Shown here: positions 51,283 to 63,100 of the stretch, in pieces | How positions within the stretch are numbered: the first letter of the stretch is position 1 | Layout: the number at the start of each line of letters is the position of its first letter | Origin: Anticarsia gemmatalis | Lineage: Eukaryota > Arthropoda > Insecta > Lepidoptera > Erebidae | Length of the DNA: 64,000 nucleotides | Direction: 5' to 3' | Assembly (NCBI RefSeq): GCF_050436995.1 | Contig: NC_134753.1 | Location: 13,516,001 to 13,580,000 of the forward strand | Made by a program: the position numbers and the translations under genes | The notes under the pieces: generated by a model | Databases searched by the model: none | Told to the model about the DNA's origin: nothing | What the model saw: the letters and a program-made list of their open reading frames with translations, nothing else

Positions 51283-51545
51283 AAGTAATGCACGCTTGGC
51301 GCAGTGGTTTATGCGATCACCTCGCCGCAACAACCGTAGCGCCGCGTGTGGTGGGTTCGAATTCCTCCCGGGACAAATCTTTGTATGATGAGTACGAGTA
51401 TTTTGTTCTGAGCCTGGATGTCAATGTATCTATACATATAAGTATATATTTAGAAGCATATAAGTATGTTTATCAGTTATTTGGTTACCATAGTACAAGC
51501 TCTGCTTAGTTTGGAATCAAATTACCGTTTGTAAGTTGTCCAATA
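51283..51545 (+). mobile_element. tRNA-derived SINE, family T2
   Basis: TTGGCGCAGTGGTTTATGCG (A box) and GGTGGGTTCGAATTCC (B box) at the head. The body has GAGTACGAGTATTTTGTTCT, ATAAGTATGTTTATCAGTTA and TTGGTTACCATAGTACAAGC. The body is shared with 47945-48090. Confidence 0.75.
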
Positions 51546-51896
51546 ATATTTAATATTTCAAAAATAATGTACATCGCAACACGTTTTCCAAAATTTAAGT
51601 ACTCAAGTTCAAAGACATACGTCGTTTGATTTATAATTTAAAGTATTAGTCAACAGGAAAACGGCATATACATTTCTATGTCACATTCACCGACATCCTT
51701 AGCTATGGAAGTATTAGAAGCCCTAGTTCGTGGCTATCAGCAGTTGCAGTACAGGTATTGTAACGATTTCTGATGTACGGTACTATAATGTTCGTAATAG
51801 TTTGAGTAAAATGTCTGGGTAATTTATTTGGGAATGGGATTTTAATACGCGAACATATCGAAGGGGTGTCGGGCAACTCCGGACATAATAAACCAT

Positions 51897-52072
51897 TAAT
51901 GTCCCAATGTTGGGCAATGATCTCCTCCCGGAATGAAGGAGGGGTTAGACCTTGAGTCCACCACGCTAGCCAAGTGCGGGTTGGGGACATTGCAAACTTT
52001 CAAGAACTGTTCTAAAAAACTTTCAGCGATGTTTTCCTTAACAAGTGATAATTTTTCAATTTCTTATACACA
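51897..52072 (+). repeat. Dispersed repeat H, best copy
   Basis: AATGTCCCAATGTTGGGCAA, TCTCCTCCCGGAATGAAGGA, CTTGAGTCCACCACGCTAGC, CAAGTGCGGGTTGGGGACAT, CAAGAACTGTTCTAAAAAAC, GATGTTTTCCTTAACAAGTG. A common lepidopteran repeat; class not determined. Confidence 0.6.
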
Positions 52073-53615
52073 CATGCTCCAGCCCAAGACATAGCCGATT
52101 CAAAAGTAATAACAAAATGTTCGTAAACCCTTAGACATGACGGAATTTATATAATTATGATTTCAATCCAATTTTTGAAGAAACCCCATACACAAAGGTG
52201 ATTAAATAACAATTGTTATATTCCCCGAACATTTCTTCGTATTCAGCGATATAATAGACCTGTGACATTGACATATTGACCTCGAAACCTTTCCCTGAAA
52301 ATGTTGTGGTTATGTTTACGTTCAGTCACGGGAAATGTGTCACATTCTAGACTGAAATTGAGGTCTACCATGAAACAACTAACACCCCGTTTTCCTATGA
52401 GGAAAGACTTAGAAGCATTCTTTTGTAAATAAGTAGAACAATAGCAAGTTATACTAACCGTTTACTAACAATATACTCAATTAACATCACTTTAAGAAAT
52501 TCGAGATGTTGATTTAAACAAATCTTTTATAGAGTTTTATAGCCCATGAATGCAGGTCTATTATAATATATACAGGTAGATTATCTCCATGGTCTATAAT
52601 TTCCTAGGCTATGCTGATGGTTATGCATACCTACTCTATCCATCTATCTATCTATAAGTCCCAGCCTTTTTGATCCGCAAAAGTTTTACAGAATTCAGGT
52701 CATACTTTGAACAAAACAAACCTCGGTATTTTTTAACATAATAAAATAAATATTTTATTTACCTTTTTGCAGCATTAAAACAGTAAGTGTCTAGCTATTT
52801 ACATAAATATAATACTGAAAAAAACCCGTTAGTATGACTATGAAACCAAGGTGGGTTTATTACGAGCAGGATAATAGAAATAGTTTTTTTCAAACAAAGG
52901 TATTACTGCGGTGAACCACAACACAGATTTATGCGGGAATTACATGTACATTACAGTTTACAATACCATGTTTTCCCATGAGTTTAGAATGACACGTGCT
53001 ATGCACGTGAACTTTACTAATACTTCGAAATTTTTAAACAATCCATTAATTATTTAATTTTTAATAGAAAAGTGTAAAGAAAATTGCTTGGCTATTAAAA
53101 AGGAGTTTGCCAATTATTCTTCTAGTTGATTCTTACCTCCGAACTGGCGGTAAATTTACTAACAGGAACTTTGATATAATCGTAAGAGTCAGTATTTAAC
53201 ATAGATTATTTGATCAAGTTCAATTAGTTCAGAATCATCATCTTCTGTTGCAGATTAATTGCTATAGAATCTGTACCTCAACAGCTATAGTAAAGTTCAT
53301 AGTTAAAAGAATTATAAAACATCCTACAAACAAAGTTACAGTATCTATTAACGCATAGTTAACAACTTTGTAACTCCCTAACGGTATATTCAACTATCAA
53401 TTTAGCAATTGGAAAGCACGTCGATTTAAATCATATTAATATTAAAAATAACGGTGAAACATAATCACAAAGTTTCCTGCTGACCGCAAAAATTACGCGC
53501 ATGTATTTTCCTGTTCATAAAACGGGAATTTGCGCAGACGGATCACCGTTGGCGCCGTACTGTAATGCAACCATTGCCTGGTTGAAATTATTTATATATT
53601 ATTATTATTTATTTA
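52073..53615. other. No recognised feature
   Basis: AT-rich. A short (TCTA)n run lies near 52640. Confidence 0.5.
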
Positions 53616-53832
53616 CTAGAGGCCGCCCGCGACTTCGTCCGCGTGGAAACCGCTCCCGTGTAAATTCCAGTCCCTCAGCAACTCCGAAATAAAAAGAAGC
53701 CTATGTGTTATTCTGGGTCTTCAGCTAACTACATACCAAATTTCATCGTAGTTGGTTCAGTAGTATTTGCGTGAAAGAGTAACTAACATCCATACATACT
53801 CACAAACTTTCGCATTTATAATATTGGTGGGA
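53616..53832 (-). mobile_element. Non-autonomous Helitron, family B copy 2
   Basis: CTAG at 53616-53619 beside host A, followed by the same AGGCCGCCCGCGACTTCGTC end as the 28863 copy. The 5' end reads TCCCACCAATATTATAAATG on the minus strand at 53832. The interior holds the GCCTATGT, ATACCAAATTTCAT and TTGGTTCAGTAG blocks. Confidence 0.72.
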
Positions 53833-53849
53833 TTGTATAGTGCAGTTCT

Positions 53850-53949
53850 TAAAGATATGCAACGTCCCAAGACTCAAGACCTAACCCCTGCCTCATTGCG
53901 GAAAAAGACCCTTGCCCAGTAATGGGACAGAAATGAGTTAACAATTTTT
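53850..53949 (-). repeat. Dispersed repeat H, copy
   Basis: ATGCAACGTCCCAAGACTCA, CCCTGCCTCATTGCGGAAAA, CCCTTGCCCAGTAATGGGAC, complements of the 42000 copy. Confidence 0.55.
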
Positions 53950-54180
53950 TATACATTGTATGGTGAGTGGTCACTCGTGTAACAGAGTTGTGACTAAACA
54001 TGGCTAAACGACAATTCTCCCAGTTGATAAAAACAAAGACGAAAAATATTTTTGCCCTCCGACGCACGGAGACACTCAACTCAGACACCAAAAAGTGGCC
54101 ACCCGACTTTGGAATGTCCGCGCTAAAGGTGACTTAACTTGATCGTTTATTGACCGTAGGTGATATGAGCGCCTCTTTTT
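53950..54180 (-). repeat. 5S-derived SINE S5a, diverged copy
   Basis: On the plus strand, GCCCTCCGACGCACGGAGAC and GTGGCCACCCGACTTTGGAA are degenerate complements of the S5a promoter region. The GAGCGCCTC head is at the right end. It directly follows another repeat fragment at 53850-53949. Confidence 0.6.
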
Positions 54181-54281
54181 CATAATCTACTGGGAATTAC
54201 TCATATCATTGGAAAGTATTTGGATTTCCAAAATCTAATCAAATTGATTGTGACAACCCAAAATGATAATTTTATGGTTTA

Positions 54282-54541
54282 CTAGCTGACCCGCGCAACT
54301 TCGCTTGCGTCACACACATAAGAGAGAATGGGTCATAATTTTCCCCGTTTTTGTAACATTTCTCGTTGCTACTCTGCTCCTATTGGTCGTAGCGTAATGA
54401 TATATATAGCCTATAACCTTCCTCGATAAATGGGCTATCTAACACTGAAAGAATTTTTCAAATCGGACCAGTAGTTCCTGAGATTAGCGCGTTCAAACAA
54501 ACAAACAAACAAACTCTTCAGCTTTATAATATTAGTATAGA
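54282..54541 (-). mobile_element. Non-autonomous Helitron, family A copy 4
   Basis: The fullest family A copy (260 bp). The CTAG end is at 54282 beside host A and the TC end is at 54541 beside host T. It contains the ACTCTGCTCCTATTGG block, the ATATAGCCTATAACC block and AGATTAGCGCGTTCAAAC with an (ACAA)n stretch. Confidence 0.78.
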
Positions 54542-54949
54542 TTCATAAGCGACTATTGGAGTTTGGACTATGCAATATGAGGCGTGTAACGTTATCATTT
54601 CAGGGAATGAAATTAATATCAATTCTTGTAAATTTTAGAGGTAATATTGAATCATAATTAGGTACATGGATTTACCTGAACATTGAATTTAATGATTTTA
54701 GTATCATGGGTTTTACACTAAACAAGGACATAGTCCAAACAACTTTGTAGTGAGCCTTGCATGCAAGGCTTGCGAGGTAGAGGTATAAAAAAAATATGAT
54801 AATAGTAATATATTGATTTTCACACGGACCAAATATAACTAAAATCTGCAAGTAGTGTAACACTGATCTATGTGTCTATTATTTAAATGTTTGTTAAAGT
54901 CTCCGCTACTTAAAACGACTGTCTTTTTTGCAGTAACCTTCTTCAAACC

Positions 54950-55140
54950 TCTTATGGCGCAGTGGTGTAGATGGTCACCACGCCACTACACCATTGCGTT
55001 CCCGGTCGTGGGTACGATTCAGAGCAATTATTTGCGCGCTCCACAATTAGTTGTTGCGGGTCTAGTTGTTCTTTGTGTACGTTGTTTGTATGTTTGTAAA
55101 AGTCCCCGCGACACAAGACACAAGTCTTTTTTGCAGTTAT
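54950..55140 (+). mobile_element. tRNA-derived SINE T1, copy 2
   Basis: TGGCGCAGTGGTGTAGATGG (A box), CGTGGGTACGATTC (decayed B box), then TTGTTGCGGGTCTAGTTGTT and GTTGTTTGTATGTTTGTAAA shared with the copy at 30284. Confidence 0.72.
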
Positions 55141-55450
55141 TTTCTTCAAAAAGACCATTCTAACACTTAAAATTAAAACAGCAAAGCATTTATATTCCTC
55201 GCACACGTCTGCATATAACATGCAATTGAGAATATAATAGCTTTGTTTAGTATGCATAGTGTTCGAGCAACGGTTACTGCTTCAAATAATTGCATTTCAT
55301 AAAACCATCGCAGACACTTCTATGGATAGTATCGATTATCAACTTAGTGCTCTTTGTGGAAAGAGGTAAAGTTTTTAAGTTCATTGCAGCTATTTTAATT
55401 ACTGTTTATAATAAGTATATTTTATTCATAATAATATACTGTCTGCCTAA

Positions 55451-55569
55451 CCCCCGGTTTCTGAGGTAGGTACATTTAGCGGTAGTTTATCTATTCAATA
55501 GCGTATAGCTCATATAAAAAACGCTATTCAATAGATAAACTACCTTTAAATGTACTCAGAAACCGGGGG
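55451..55569. mobile_element. MITE with CCCCCGGTTTCTGAG inverted ends and TAA duplication
   Basis: 119 bp, almost a perfect foldback: CCCCCGGTTTCTGAG at the left, its complement at the right, and long internal arms (GGTAGTTTATCTATTCAATA against TATTGAATAGATAAACTACC). It is flanked by TAA at 55448-55450 and 55570-55572. A 3-bp TNA duplication is typical of PIF/Harbinger elements, so that superfamily is inferred. No transposase. Confidence 0.8.
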
Positions 55570-55572
55570 TAA

Positions 55573-56811
55573 TAAACGTCGTATAAGCTCTGATTAGTTA
55601 TACAGTGGTTTGACTGGTTTGTCACTTTCAATCAATTTTGAAACTGAACATGAGTAAAAAACCGTGCATAACTTTTCAAAGCTTACACAAAATTTATTTG
55701 TAAAACAGATATTACTTATTCATGCCTACGTACAGTAGTCATGAAACTAAACAGTTCAAATTTTCTCGTTCCGAAATGCTTCTCGTGTCTAACAAGAAAG
55801 GAATAACTTAAAAATTCTTATTGAATGTGCCATATATTTATATCGTACAAAATACAAGCATTGTTCCCTCAATCTCAGATTTCTAGAAAGTCACAAATAA
55901 CGCTTGGAAAGGAACGGTGCTATCTTGTGGTATTTCCGAAATTTCCGAAAACAATTAAGTATCTATACAAAGCTCATTGTCTAAGATTGCAATGAGCCTT
56001 AAATGATAACCATAATTGAACTAACAATTCGAAAACAGCACAAGTAACTCTACAAAGTCGTAACATATATGCCCTTTTCGAAATCGCATAGTCAACAATT
56101 TTACAGTAATTTACTTAAGTAGGTTTTCAAGAAATTAATCAAGGTAGGTGTAAGGAGATATACATCATATTGTTTTGTATATTCCCAATCAATCTTGTTG
56201 ATAAACGACGAACACATAATACGTTGCGCACGATTACATTAATACGCAGATTACAAATAAACAATTAAACAAACATAGCTTGTAAATGTATGATTATAAC
56301 GCTATTATTCGCACAATAAGAGATAATTTCCCAATAGTAAACGTCATGGGTTTGTCACAAATAACTAGATGTTTATCAATAGATTTACTTTATCTATGTT
56401 AAAAAATATGATGAAATATTTTATCGTAGATCTTTTAAGTATTTCCGAAAAGTTATTTTTTTAAACTTAGATTAAGAGAATTATCACAAATTTTAGGTTT
56501 AAAGGTTTAAAATACCGAATGCGAAGTACCTGCCTCGCCTTAAAATCACAAGTAGTGTGTATTAATCAAACATTAGTTAAGAAACCGAAACCAGTATAGT
56601 CTACTATTAAGTTAGACGAGTCTAGTAGTTAGGGCATCGGGTTTGCGTTTGAGACGTTGTGGACTTCATATCCCTCCCATTGCACTATCGATGTCAACAC
56701 AATATTTACACAAGCTTTCTAACTTGAAATTTGCCAAGAAATTAGTTTAATTTGACATTAACTGATTTGTGACTCGATTGATATACTGATCATTAACTTA
56801 CTTTATCATGG
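55573..56811. other. No recognised gene
   Basis: AT-rich. A weak tRNA-like stretch near 56620-56690 was not convincing. Confidence 0.45.
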
Positions 56812-56978
56812 GGGCTATCACGTATCTGAGTTGACAGCCATTTGAAAGCCACTATGCTGTCCATTGTTTTCTCCCTTAGATTATAGTGATTAGTAAGTTA
56901 CGTCAAAGCAACAATGTACTGAATAGGGACCATAGATTTGACGTATACTAGCTGTCAACTGAGATACGTGATAAGCCC
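56812..56978. mobile_element. MITE with ~27-bp inverted ends
   Basis: Left arm GGGCTATCACGTATCTGAGT, then TGACAGC; right arm GCTGTCAACTGAGATACGTG, then ATAAGCCC. They differ by one substitution and one inserted A. 167 bp, no open frame. The CTAGCTG at 56948 is part of this right arm and is not a Helitron end. Confidence 0.7.
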
Positions 56979-57554
56979 GCAGGATTCACTTCAAAAACCA
57001 TTTAATACCTTGACAATTGACATACTTGATTCACTTCCTAAAGTTAAAACCCAAACCGTACAATATTAGTCATCGTTCTACCATTAGTCATCATCATCAT
57101 GAAAGCTACACATAAAACGAAAAATATGTCCGTACCTACAAACATTATAAGCAATTTCTTTAAGAAAGAAACTCCAAACAAATCAGTCAACACGAATGAC
57201 CTTAACTTTGACAAATGTATTGCCATTCTTGGTCACTCCCATTTATCAATGGTGTCTGATAATATACTAGCTTGTACCCCTGACATCACTTGTATTTTCT
57301 CCCCATCATTATATATATGGGGAGTCCGTGGCTTCAAGGGAAGCCGGTCGTGGCGGGAGGCCGGGCTAAGCCCCCGTCAACTACATTGTGGTATTGCCTT
57401 TGAATATTCACGTATGAGTTTAAACCAATATAAATGAGAGTAAACAAGTATCAAGCGTTCTGATCAATAAATTTCAGTTTATTTCTTCCTTATTTATTAT
57501 TTACTAATTCTTCTCAAATGAGAGGTTTGCTTGTCTCATATGAGAACATAATGT

Positions 57555-57691
57555 TATATATGGGCCATTACAAACGTGCGAACTATGACATAATTAAAAG
57601 AATGACAGAAATAGGACAGTGTGTAAGTGCGAGCGAGAGAGACCGATAAAATGACATGAATGGTTCGCACGTTTGAATTGACCCAACTATA
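57555..57691. mobile_element. MITE with AAACGTGCGAAC inverted ends
   Basis: Left TATATATGGGCCATTACAAA followed by CGTGCGAAC; right complement TATAGTTGGGTCAATTCAAA followed by CGTGCGAAC. The middle contains GTGCGAGCGAGAGAGACCG. About 137 bp, beginning and ending with TATA. Confidence 0.62.
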
Positions 57692-58324
57692 GTAAGTTGT
57701 ACCTAATACTAATAGACACTGTATGCTTCTATATCTATTAAATGATAAGTTTCAGACAGTGTCTCTAACATAACCTTTAAACTTAGTTTATAATGGTTAC
57801 AACATAAACTGTTTGATTTCTAAGTAGACAATTAATTGATTCTCGTAACAATAAAATAAGTCTTAGTAATAATTATAAATAATTAATTAAGCGTGTCTAG
57901 CGATTGTTTCACTAAAGATTATATTGAGATCGTTCTCAGAACATAAAACGATCTTTAAAATGTTTATTTCTCACGCAACATCTACACATTCATACAAACA
58001 AACTTACAATTTGATAATGGCTCAAAGAAAGCTGTTTCATCATATTCCCGGACGCTCGCGTTTTTACTTTGGCGGCGTTCCAGCGTGAGAGATGACTGAA
58101 TCAGCACTTTTGGTGTTAGTCCACTAGCTTGCCAACTATCACTGGACTTTTTCCTCTTTTACTATGAGTTTTTTTGGGCTTTAACTGTATCGACTGCAGT
58201 TACAAATCTTTCGGTTCTCTAGCCAATGACATCAAAATGTCAAAACTGTCACAAAAACGACTTATGTGGTGATAGAACTTAAACGACGATATAGGTTACG
58301 GACGGATATTCATTTAGGTCATTT
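57692..58324. other. No recognised feature
   Basis: Unassigned sequence between a MITE and repeat G fragments. Confidence 0.5.
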
Positions 58325-58385
58325 CCTTTTTCGGATCGCTGCCTACCCCTATGGGAAGAAGGGATGATGGAAAAAATATACAAAC
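58325..58385 (-). repeat. Dispersed repeat G, short inverted fragment
   Basis: CTGCCTACCCCTATGGGAAG followed by AAGGGATGATGG resembles the complement of the repeat's 5' end. Confidence 0.4.
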
Positions 58386-58444
58386 ATACATGCATGTTTT
58401 TCGATCATAAACTGATACATGTGTTTATAAAGATACAGAACGCG

Positions 58445-58565
58445 AAGTATTCGCATAGGAGTAAGCAGAGACCAAAGAACACCACTTGGTAGGATCCCTA
58501 CAAGCTTCCCTTGCTTCATTCACATCCATACACCTTGTCATAGATAATCGCAGATTACGTCGCTA
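58445..58565 (+). repeat. Dispersed repeat G, copy
   Basis: AGGAGTAAGCAGAGACCAAA, GAACACCACTTGGTAGGATC, CTTCCCTTGCTTCATTCACA, TCCATACACCTTGTCATAG, in the same order as 41560. Confidence 0.55.
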
Positions 58566-58978
58566 AAGTTTTCATCATCTTGAAAACACGTATGCCTTAA
58601 AATATTTAAAAAAACGGCAATAACAATAGTAAGCCAATAAAAGAATAAACCGTAGTAATGCACCTAATAGTTTTACAGTCTACTTTCAAACCACTAAATA
58701 ACTTGGAAAGTACGCCGAACTCGTATTAATAATACAATTAACATTTATACTATTTATAAGGAAAACTTTAAATTGGGACAGTTCATAGTTAACTTTGGAA
58801 ATTACACGGTGTAAAAGTTTTTGAAATTCTAGGTATTGGTATTGGTGGTATTGTTTTGTGTAACAATGAGACGAGAAGTATGAATGGAAAACGGTATTCA
58901 TGTATTATGAATCGTGTTCAAAAATAAATGCCTACTAAGTTAGTTGTACTAAGTAACTCATTGAAATGTATAAAGTAC

Positions 58979-59285
58979 TAGCTGACCCGGCAAACGTTGC
59001 TTTGCCATGTAAATTAAAAAATATATATTGTCACTTAGGGGTATAAAAATAGATGTTGGCCGATTCTCAGACCTACTCAATATGCTCACAAAATTTCATG
59101 AGAATCGGCCGCCGTTTCGGAGGAGTATGGCAACGAAAACTGTGACGCAAGAATTTTATATTTATTTTGTGAATCTAAACCATTCTCAGACCCCCTTGAA
59201 CACACACAAAAAATTTCATCAAAATCGGTCCAGTCGTTTAAGAGAAGTTCAGTGACATATTACTTACAGAAGAATTATATATATA
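58979..59285 (-). mobile_element. Non-autonomous Helitron (hairpin GGCAAA/TTTGCC)
   Basis: The 3' end on the minus strand has a perfect 6-bp stem GGCAAA/TTTGCC with loop GCAACG, then GGGTCAGCTAG, with host A at 58978 (plus strand). The other end is a TATATATATAATTCTTCTG block like the 5' start of the element at 47412. The leading TC is missing because the autonomous Helitron abuts it at 59287. The body carries the segment around GGCCGATTCTCAGACC that is also found at 26604. Confidence 0.7.
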
Positions 59286-59290
59286 ACTAG

Positions 59291-60117
59291 CTGACCCGCG
59301 CAACTTCGTTTGCGTGTATCCCGCTACTTCGACAAATACAGTCAACGCACCAACACATATTGGATACTAATTTTCAATTCACAATAACTTCTCTTTCCCT
59401 TAACCGCGTTTAAAATATTAAAATGTTTTTTGGTTTCTGTGACTCTTCTTTGATCGCCCCCCCTATCAGTTTTTGGAAAAAATATTTAAGTAATGTACAG
59501 ATTTTTTTTTGTCTTATATGTATAGATCAAAGTCGTAGTACCTACTTTTTAATATTATTTATTTTTTATGTACCGTTTTTTTATATTTTTTGTTTTTTTT
59601 TTTATGTACTTACCTACTTTTGTTATATACATCTAACTATTATTTTCTTGTTTACTTTTTAAATTATTTACATTCTACATTTTATTACTTTTACTTATTT
59701 TTTATTTACATTTATTTTTAGAAGATTAACTTTGTTTACATTTTTTGAAATATAATATAAGGTATACATACATTTTCTTTTTAACGATGAGAAAGGTTTC
59801 CCATATATTTAAAATTAAAGACTATCTACAATTAAAAACTACCTGTAGGTAGATATACATGTTATTTTTTTTTATTTTTTATTTTTTTTTCTTTACCTTT
59901 TTTATGTATTAGATTGTACTTTATTTATGTAGGTACACTATCTATTTTAATTTTTGATTTAGTACTTTTTGTATCTTTTATATTCCTTATGGACTTTTTT
60001 TTACTTTTTATTTACTTAAAACAATTAATTTTTAGAAGATTAACGTTGTGTACCTACATTTTAAACTTATTTACTTTTTACATTTTTATTTTATCTTTAC
60101 AACAATTACCTATTATA
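59291..60117 (-). other. AT-rich 3' non-coding region of the autonomous Helitron
   Basis: About 830 bases between the Rep/helicase stop codon and the hairpin end. On the plus strand it is strongly T-rich, with long T runs (for example 59500-59510, 59592-59602, 59862-59890) and recurrent TACCTAC/GTAGGTA heptamers. Two frames of 79 and 95 codons here translate almost wholly into F, L, I and Y and are composition artefacts. No polyadenylation signal was assigned. Confidence 0.6.
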
Positions 60118-63100
60118 TTACAGAATGTCTTTATATACAACGTTCACAGCTTTTTTGTCATTAGACAATACAAACATGTTTTCTCGAGAGGTTACTCTTG
60201 AAAGAGCGACATACAGTTGGCCATGTGAAAAACAGTCAACGCTCAAATCTAAGCCTGCAACGTTGAAGGTTTGACCCTGTGCTTTATTAATGGTCATTGC
60301 AAAAGATGTCTTTACCGGAAACTGTAAACGTTTAAATTGGAAGGGTAAATCCGATGGTATCAGGGGGATTCGGGGAATCAATACATCTTCTCCGGTACCA
60401 CATCCTGTGAGTATTGTGCACTCTATTAAGAATGTTTTCAGTGATTTTACCAGCAAACGCGTGCCATTGCAAAGTTTAGGTGGATTCAGGTTTCTTAATA
60501 AAAGAACAGGACAACCTACTTTCAACTCCATTTTGTGAGGAGGGAGTCCAGACGGGTTCAAAGAGTTAAGAAACTCTGTGGGAAAATGAACAGCTTCTAC
60601 CAAATCGACAACAGTATCGACTGAGTAGTATATTTTTGTCGGTGCATCAATCTTTGAAAGAATCAAGTTATTTACTTTATCTACTTGTTCGTTAGTTGGT
60701 GACAGAATCGCTCTTTCTTTAAACCAAGATATTGTCTTATAACTTATGTTTTCAATGTCAGGATAGACATTGTTGACTAACTCTTGGATGTTGTCTATCA
60801 AAACACAAAGGTTTTCTAAGTTAATCCTTCCCTCACTTTGTGTTAACTCTCCATTGCCAACTTTTAGCAGCATCTCTGGAAATAGCCTGTTCTCACCTGA
60901 AGATGACGAAACCCTCATATTAGTTTTAAGCTCTAATTTATTGACATGTGGCCATAGGTTGGATCTTTTTAACGAAGCATTTATTTCGTCAGCACGTGTT
61001 CCTCGAGTCACAACTGGTAGGATTTGACGGAAATCTCCTGAGAACAGAATTGTACATCCACCCATAGGTGAATTTTTGTTGCGCAAATCGCGCATTGTCC
61101 TATCCAGTGCTTCCACAGACGTTTTGTTTGACATGGTAGCTTCGTCCCAGACTATTAATGAACAGTCACGCATCAATTTCCCTGTATCGCTCTGTTTAGA
61201 AACACTACAGACGCTGTTATTATCATCGGTGGCGATTTTTAGCGGGAGCTTGAATGTAGAGTGTGCGGTTCGGCCTCCTTCCAAAAGCGTAGCGGCAATG
61301 CCGGATGACGCAACAGCTAATGCAATTTTTCCGGTAGATCTCACTTTGCTTAAAAGCAGATTGATTAAAAATGTTTTTCCTGTACCTCCTGGGGCATCAA
61401 GGAAAAACAATTTCCCTTCATTGTTATCAATTGTTGATAGTAATGTAGTGAATACTCTTTTCTGATCGCTGTTTAATCGTGGCTCATCTTGAGCTATATT
61501 TTGTAAAAGTCTCGTTTGATTGTATGATGTTTCTCTTGTGTATTCGGCACTGTTATTTAAATCTGAATTAGTAGTATTAGCTGGCATCGGCAGCCCAAAA
61601 TCCTTGATCGATTTACCCGAAAGTAATTGCACTACTTTGTTCAATTCAAACAATGCTTCATCGAATATGTTTTGATCATATTGTATATCATCTGAGTTTA
61701 ACTCTCGCCGTCGCCGAATGAGAATATCACTGGCCATATTTTCTTGAAATTTATTCCATAGATTAACAGAATCTGTTACTTGACAAAACACTACTATGAC
61801 GGCAAATAAATATCTTAATGATGTAGCTGAACTACAAACAGCTGCTTCTGATAATGTGTTTTCCCAGTGAGAATCGTCTTCCAAAAGACCCATAGCTTTG
61901 CATGCCGCTTGATAAGTACTGTAAGTAACACCTTGTACAGTTCTTAGGTGTGCAAAGGATGTCGGGCCTTTTACAACATGCAGTAACATTCTCAGATAAA
62001 AGCATTCGCTGTTGTTGGGATGAATCACGTAGACTCTGCCAAGAGCATCCGTTTTTTTTACTCCGGGGAAACCATCAACCGCAGTTCCTTGTTTTCGCCG
62101 TTGAAAAGTTTTAGAACTTTGGTTCCATGTATAGTAACTTGGAACTTTGTCATATGTCAGTGTTTTCGCGAAATCATCTTGAGCACATAACTTGAAGAAT
62201 GCTGTCAATGTTGTATCCCGCGGGTTATTAACAACTTCTTGTATATTGTCCTCAGAGAAATATACTCTTTGACCATTTTCTAAATGGACTGCAAGGTGGA
62301 CAATTGTCGGAGCCCGGTCATGCACTTCAAATGATAAAATCCTCCATACAGCTTCGGAGCTGCAGATGTACCGTCCAGATTGATATGTTTCCACTTCATT
62401 TGGTGATTGTATGCTGAAAGTGGCTTGATCACTGCCTTTATTGATGTACTTAGTAACATATTGGATTGACTTTATTGAATTGCACAACTCGACGTTGATG
62501 TGGGCATCAAAAATTTTCAGAAGAAGCGGATTATAGGGAACTATCCATCGGTTATCAATATCCTGGTTTCGGACGATAGCAGTTTGCCCACCCTGTTCTG
62601 GCGATCGTCGACGATATTTGGGATATCCGTCATCGCTAGTACTTGTTTGAACTTGGAACGACTTAGGAAATTTTTTGCTGCATTTAGAATCTCGCATACA
62701 TGGAGAATTCGGATTTAAAGTCCCGCAAGGGCCGTGTACCATATTTTTCTTCACAATTTCGTACAGGACAGGATCTTCGTCTTTATCCGGTAATTCAGCT
62801 GAAATAACCTTGTCAATTTGGTTTGGTCTAATTTTGTTCACTAACCACACCAGCAGGTGTACATGTGGCAAGCCACGTTTCTGCCATTCGATTGTGTACA
62901 TATGACAGCGTGGCGGACCGAATATATGAGCCTTGTTAATGAGGTGCATTAGTTTTTGTACTTTTAAATGGAAGACTCTGTTAACTATATCGTATCTGTC
63001 TTGTGGAGTTAAATTGGTGTTAATATTTTCTTTGATTTCCGGCCAATTTGGGTTACAGGTTGCAGTTATAAACAAATCTGGTTTACCGTAATTTCTGACG

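Noticed and set aside
56610..56720. tRNA-derived SINE head
   Set aside because: The A-box-like AGTCTAGTAGTTAGGGC is present, but the B box is absent and no body was recognised.
57300..57390. GC-rich stretch (GGCGGGAGGCCGGGCTAAGC) as an exon
   Set aside because: It is inside a 112-codon frame with no domain; more likely repeat debris, but unresolved.
59423..60201. Two plus-strand hydrophobic frames of 79 and 95 codons
   Set aside because: T-rich low-complexity DNA translates into F, L, I and Y. No domain or start context.
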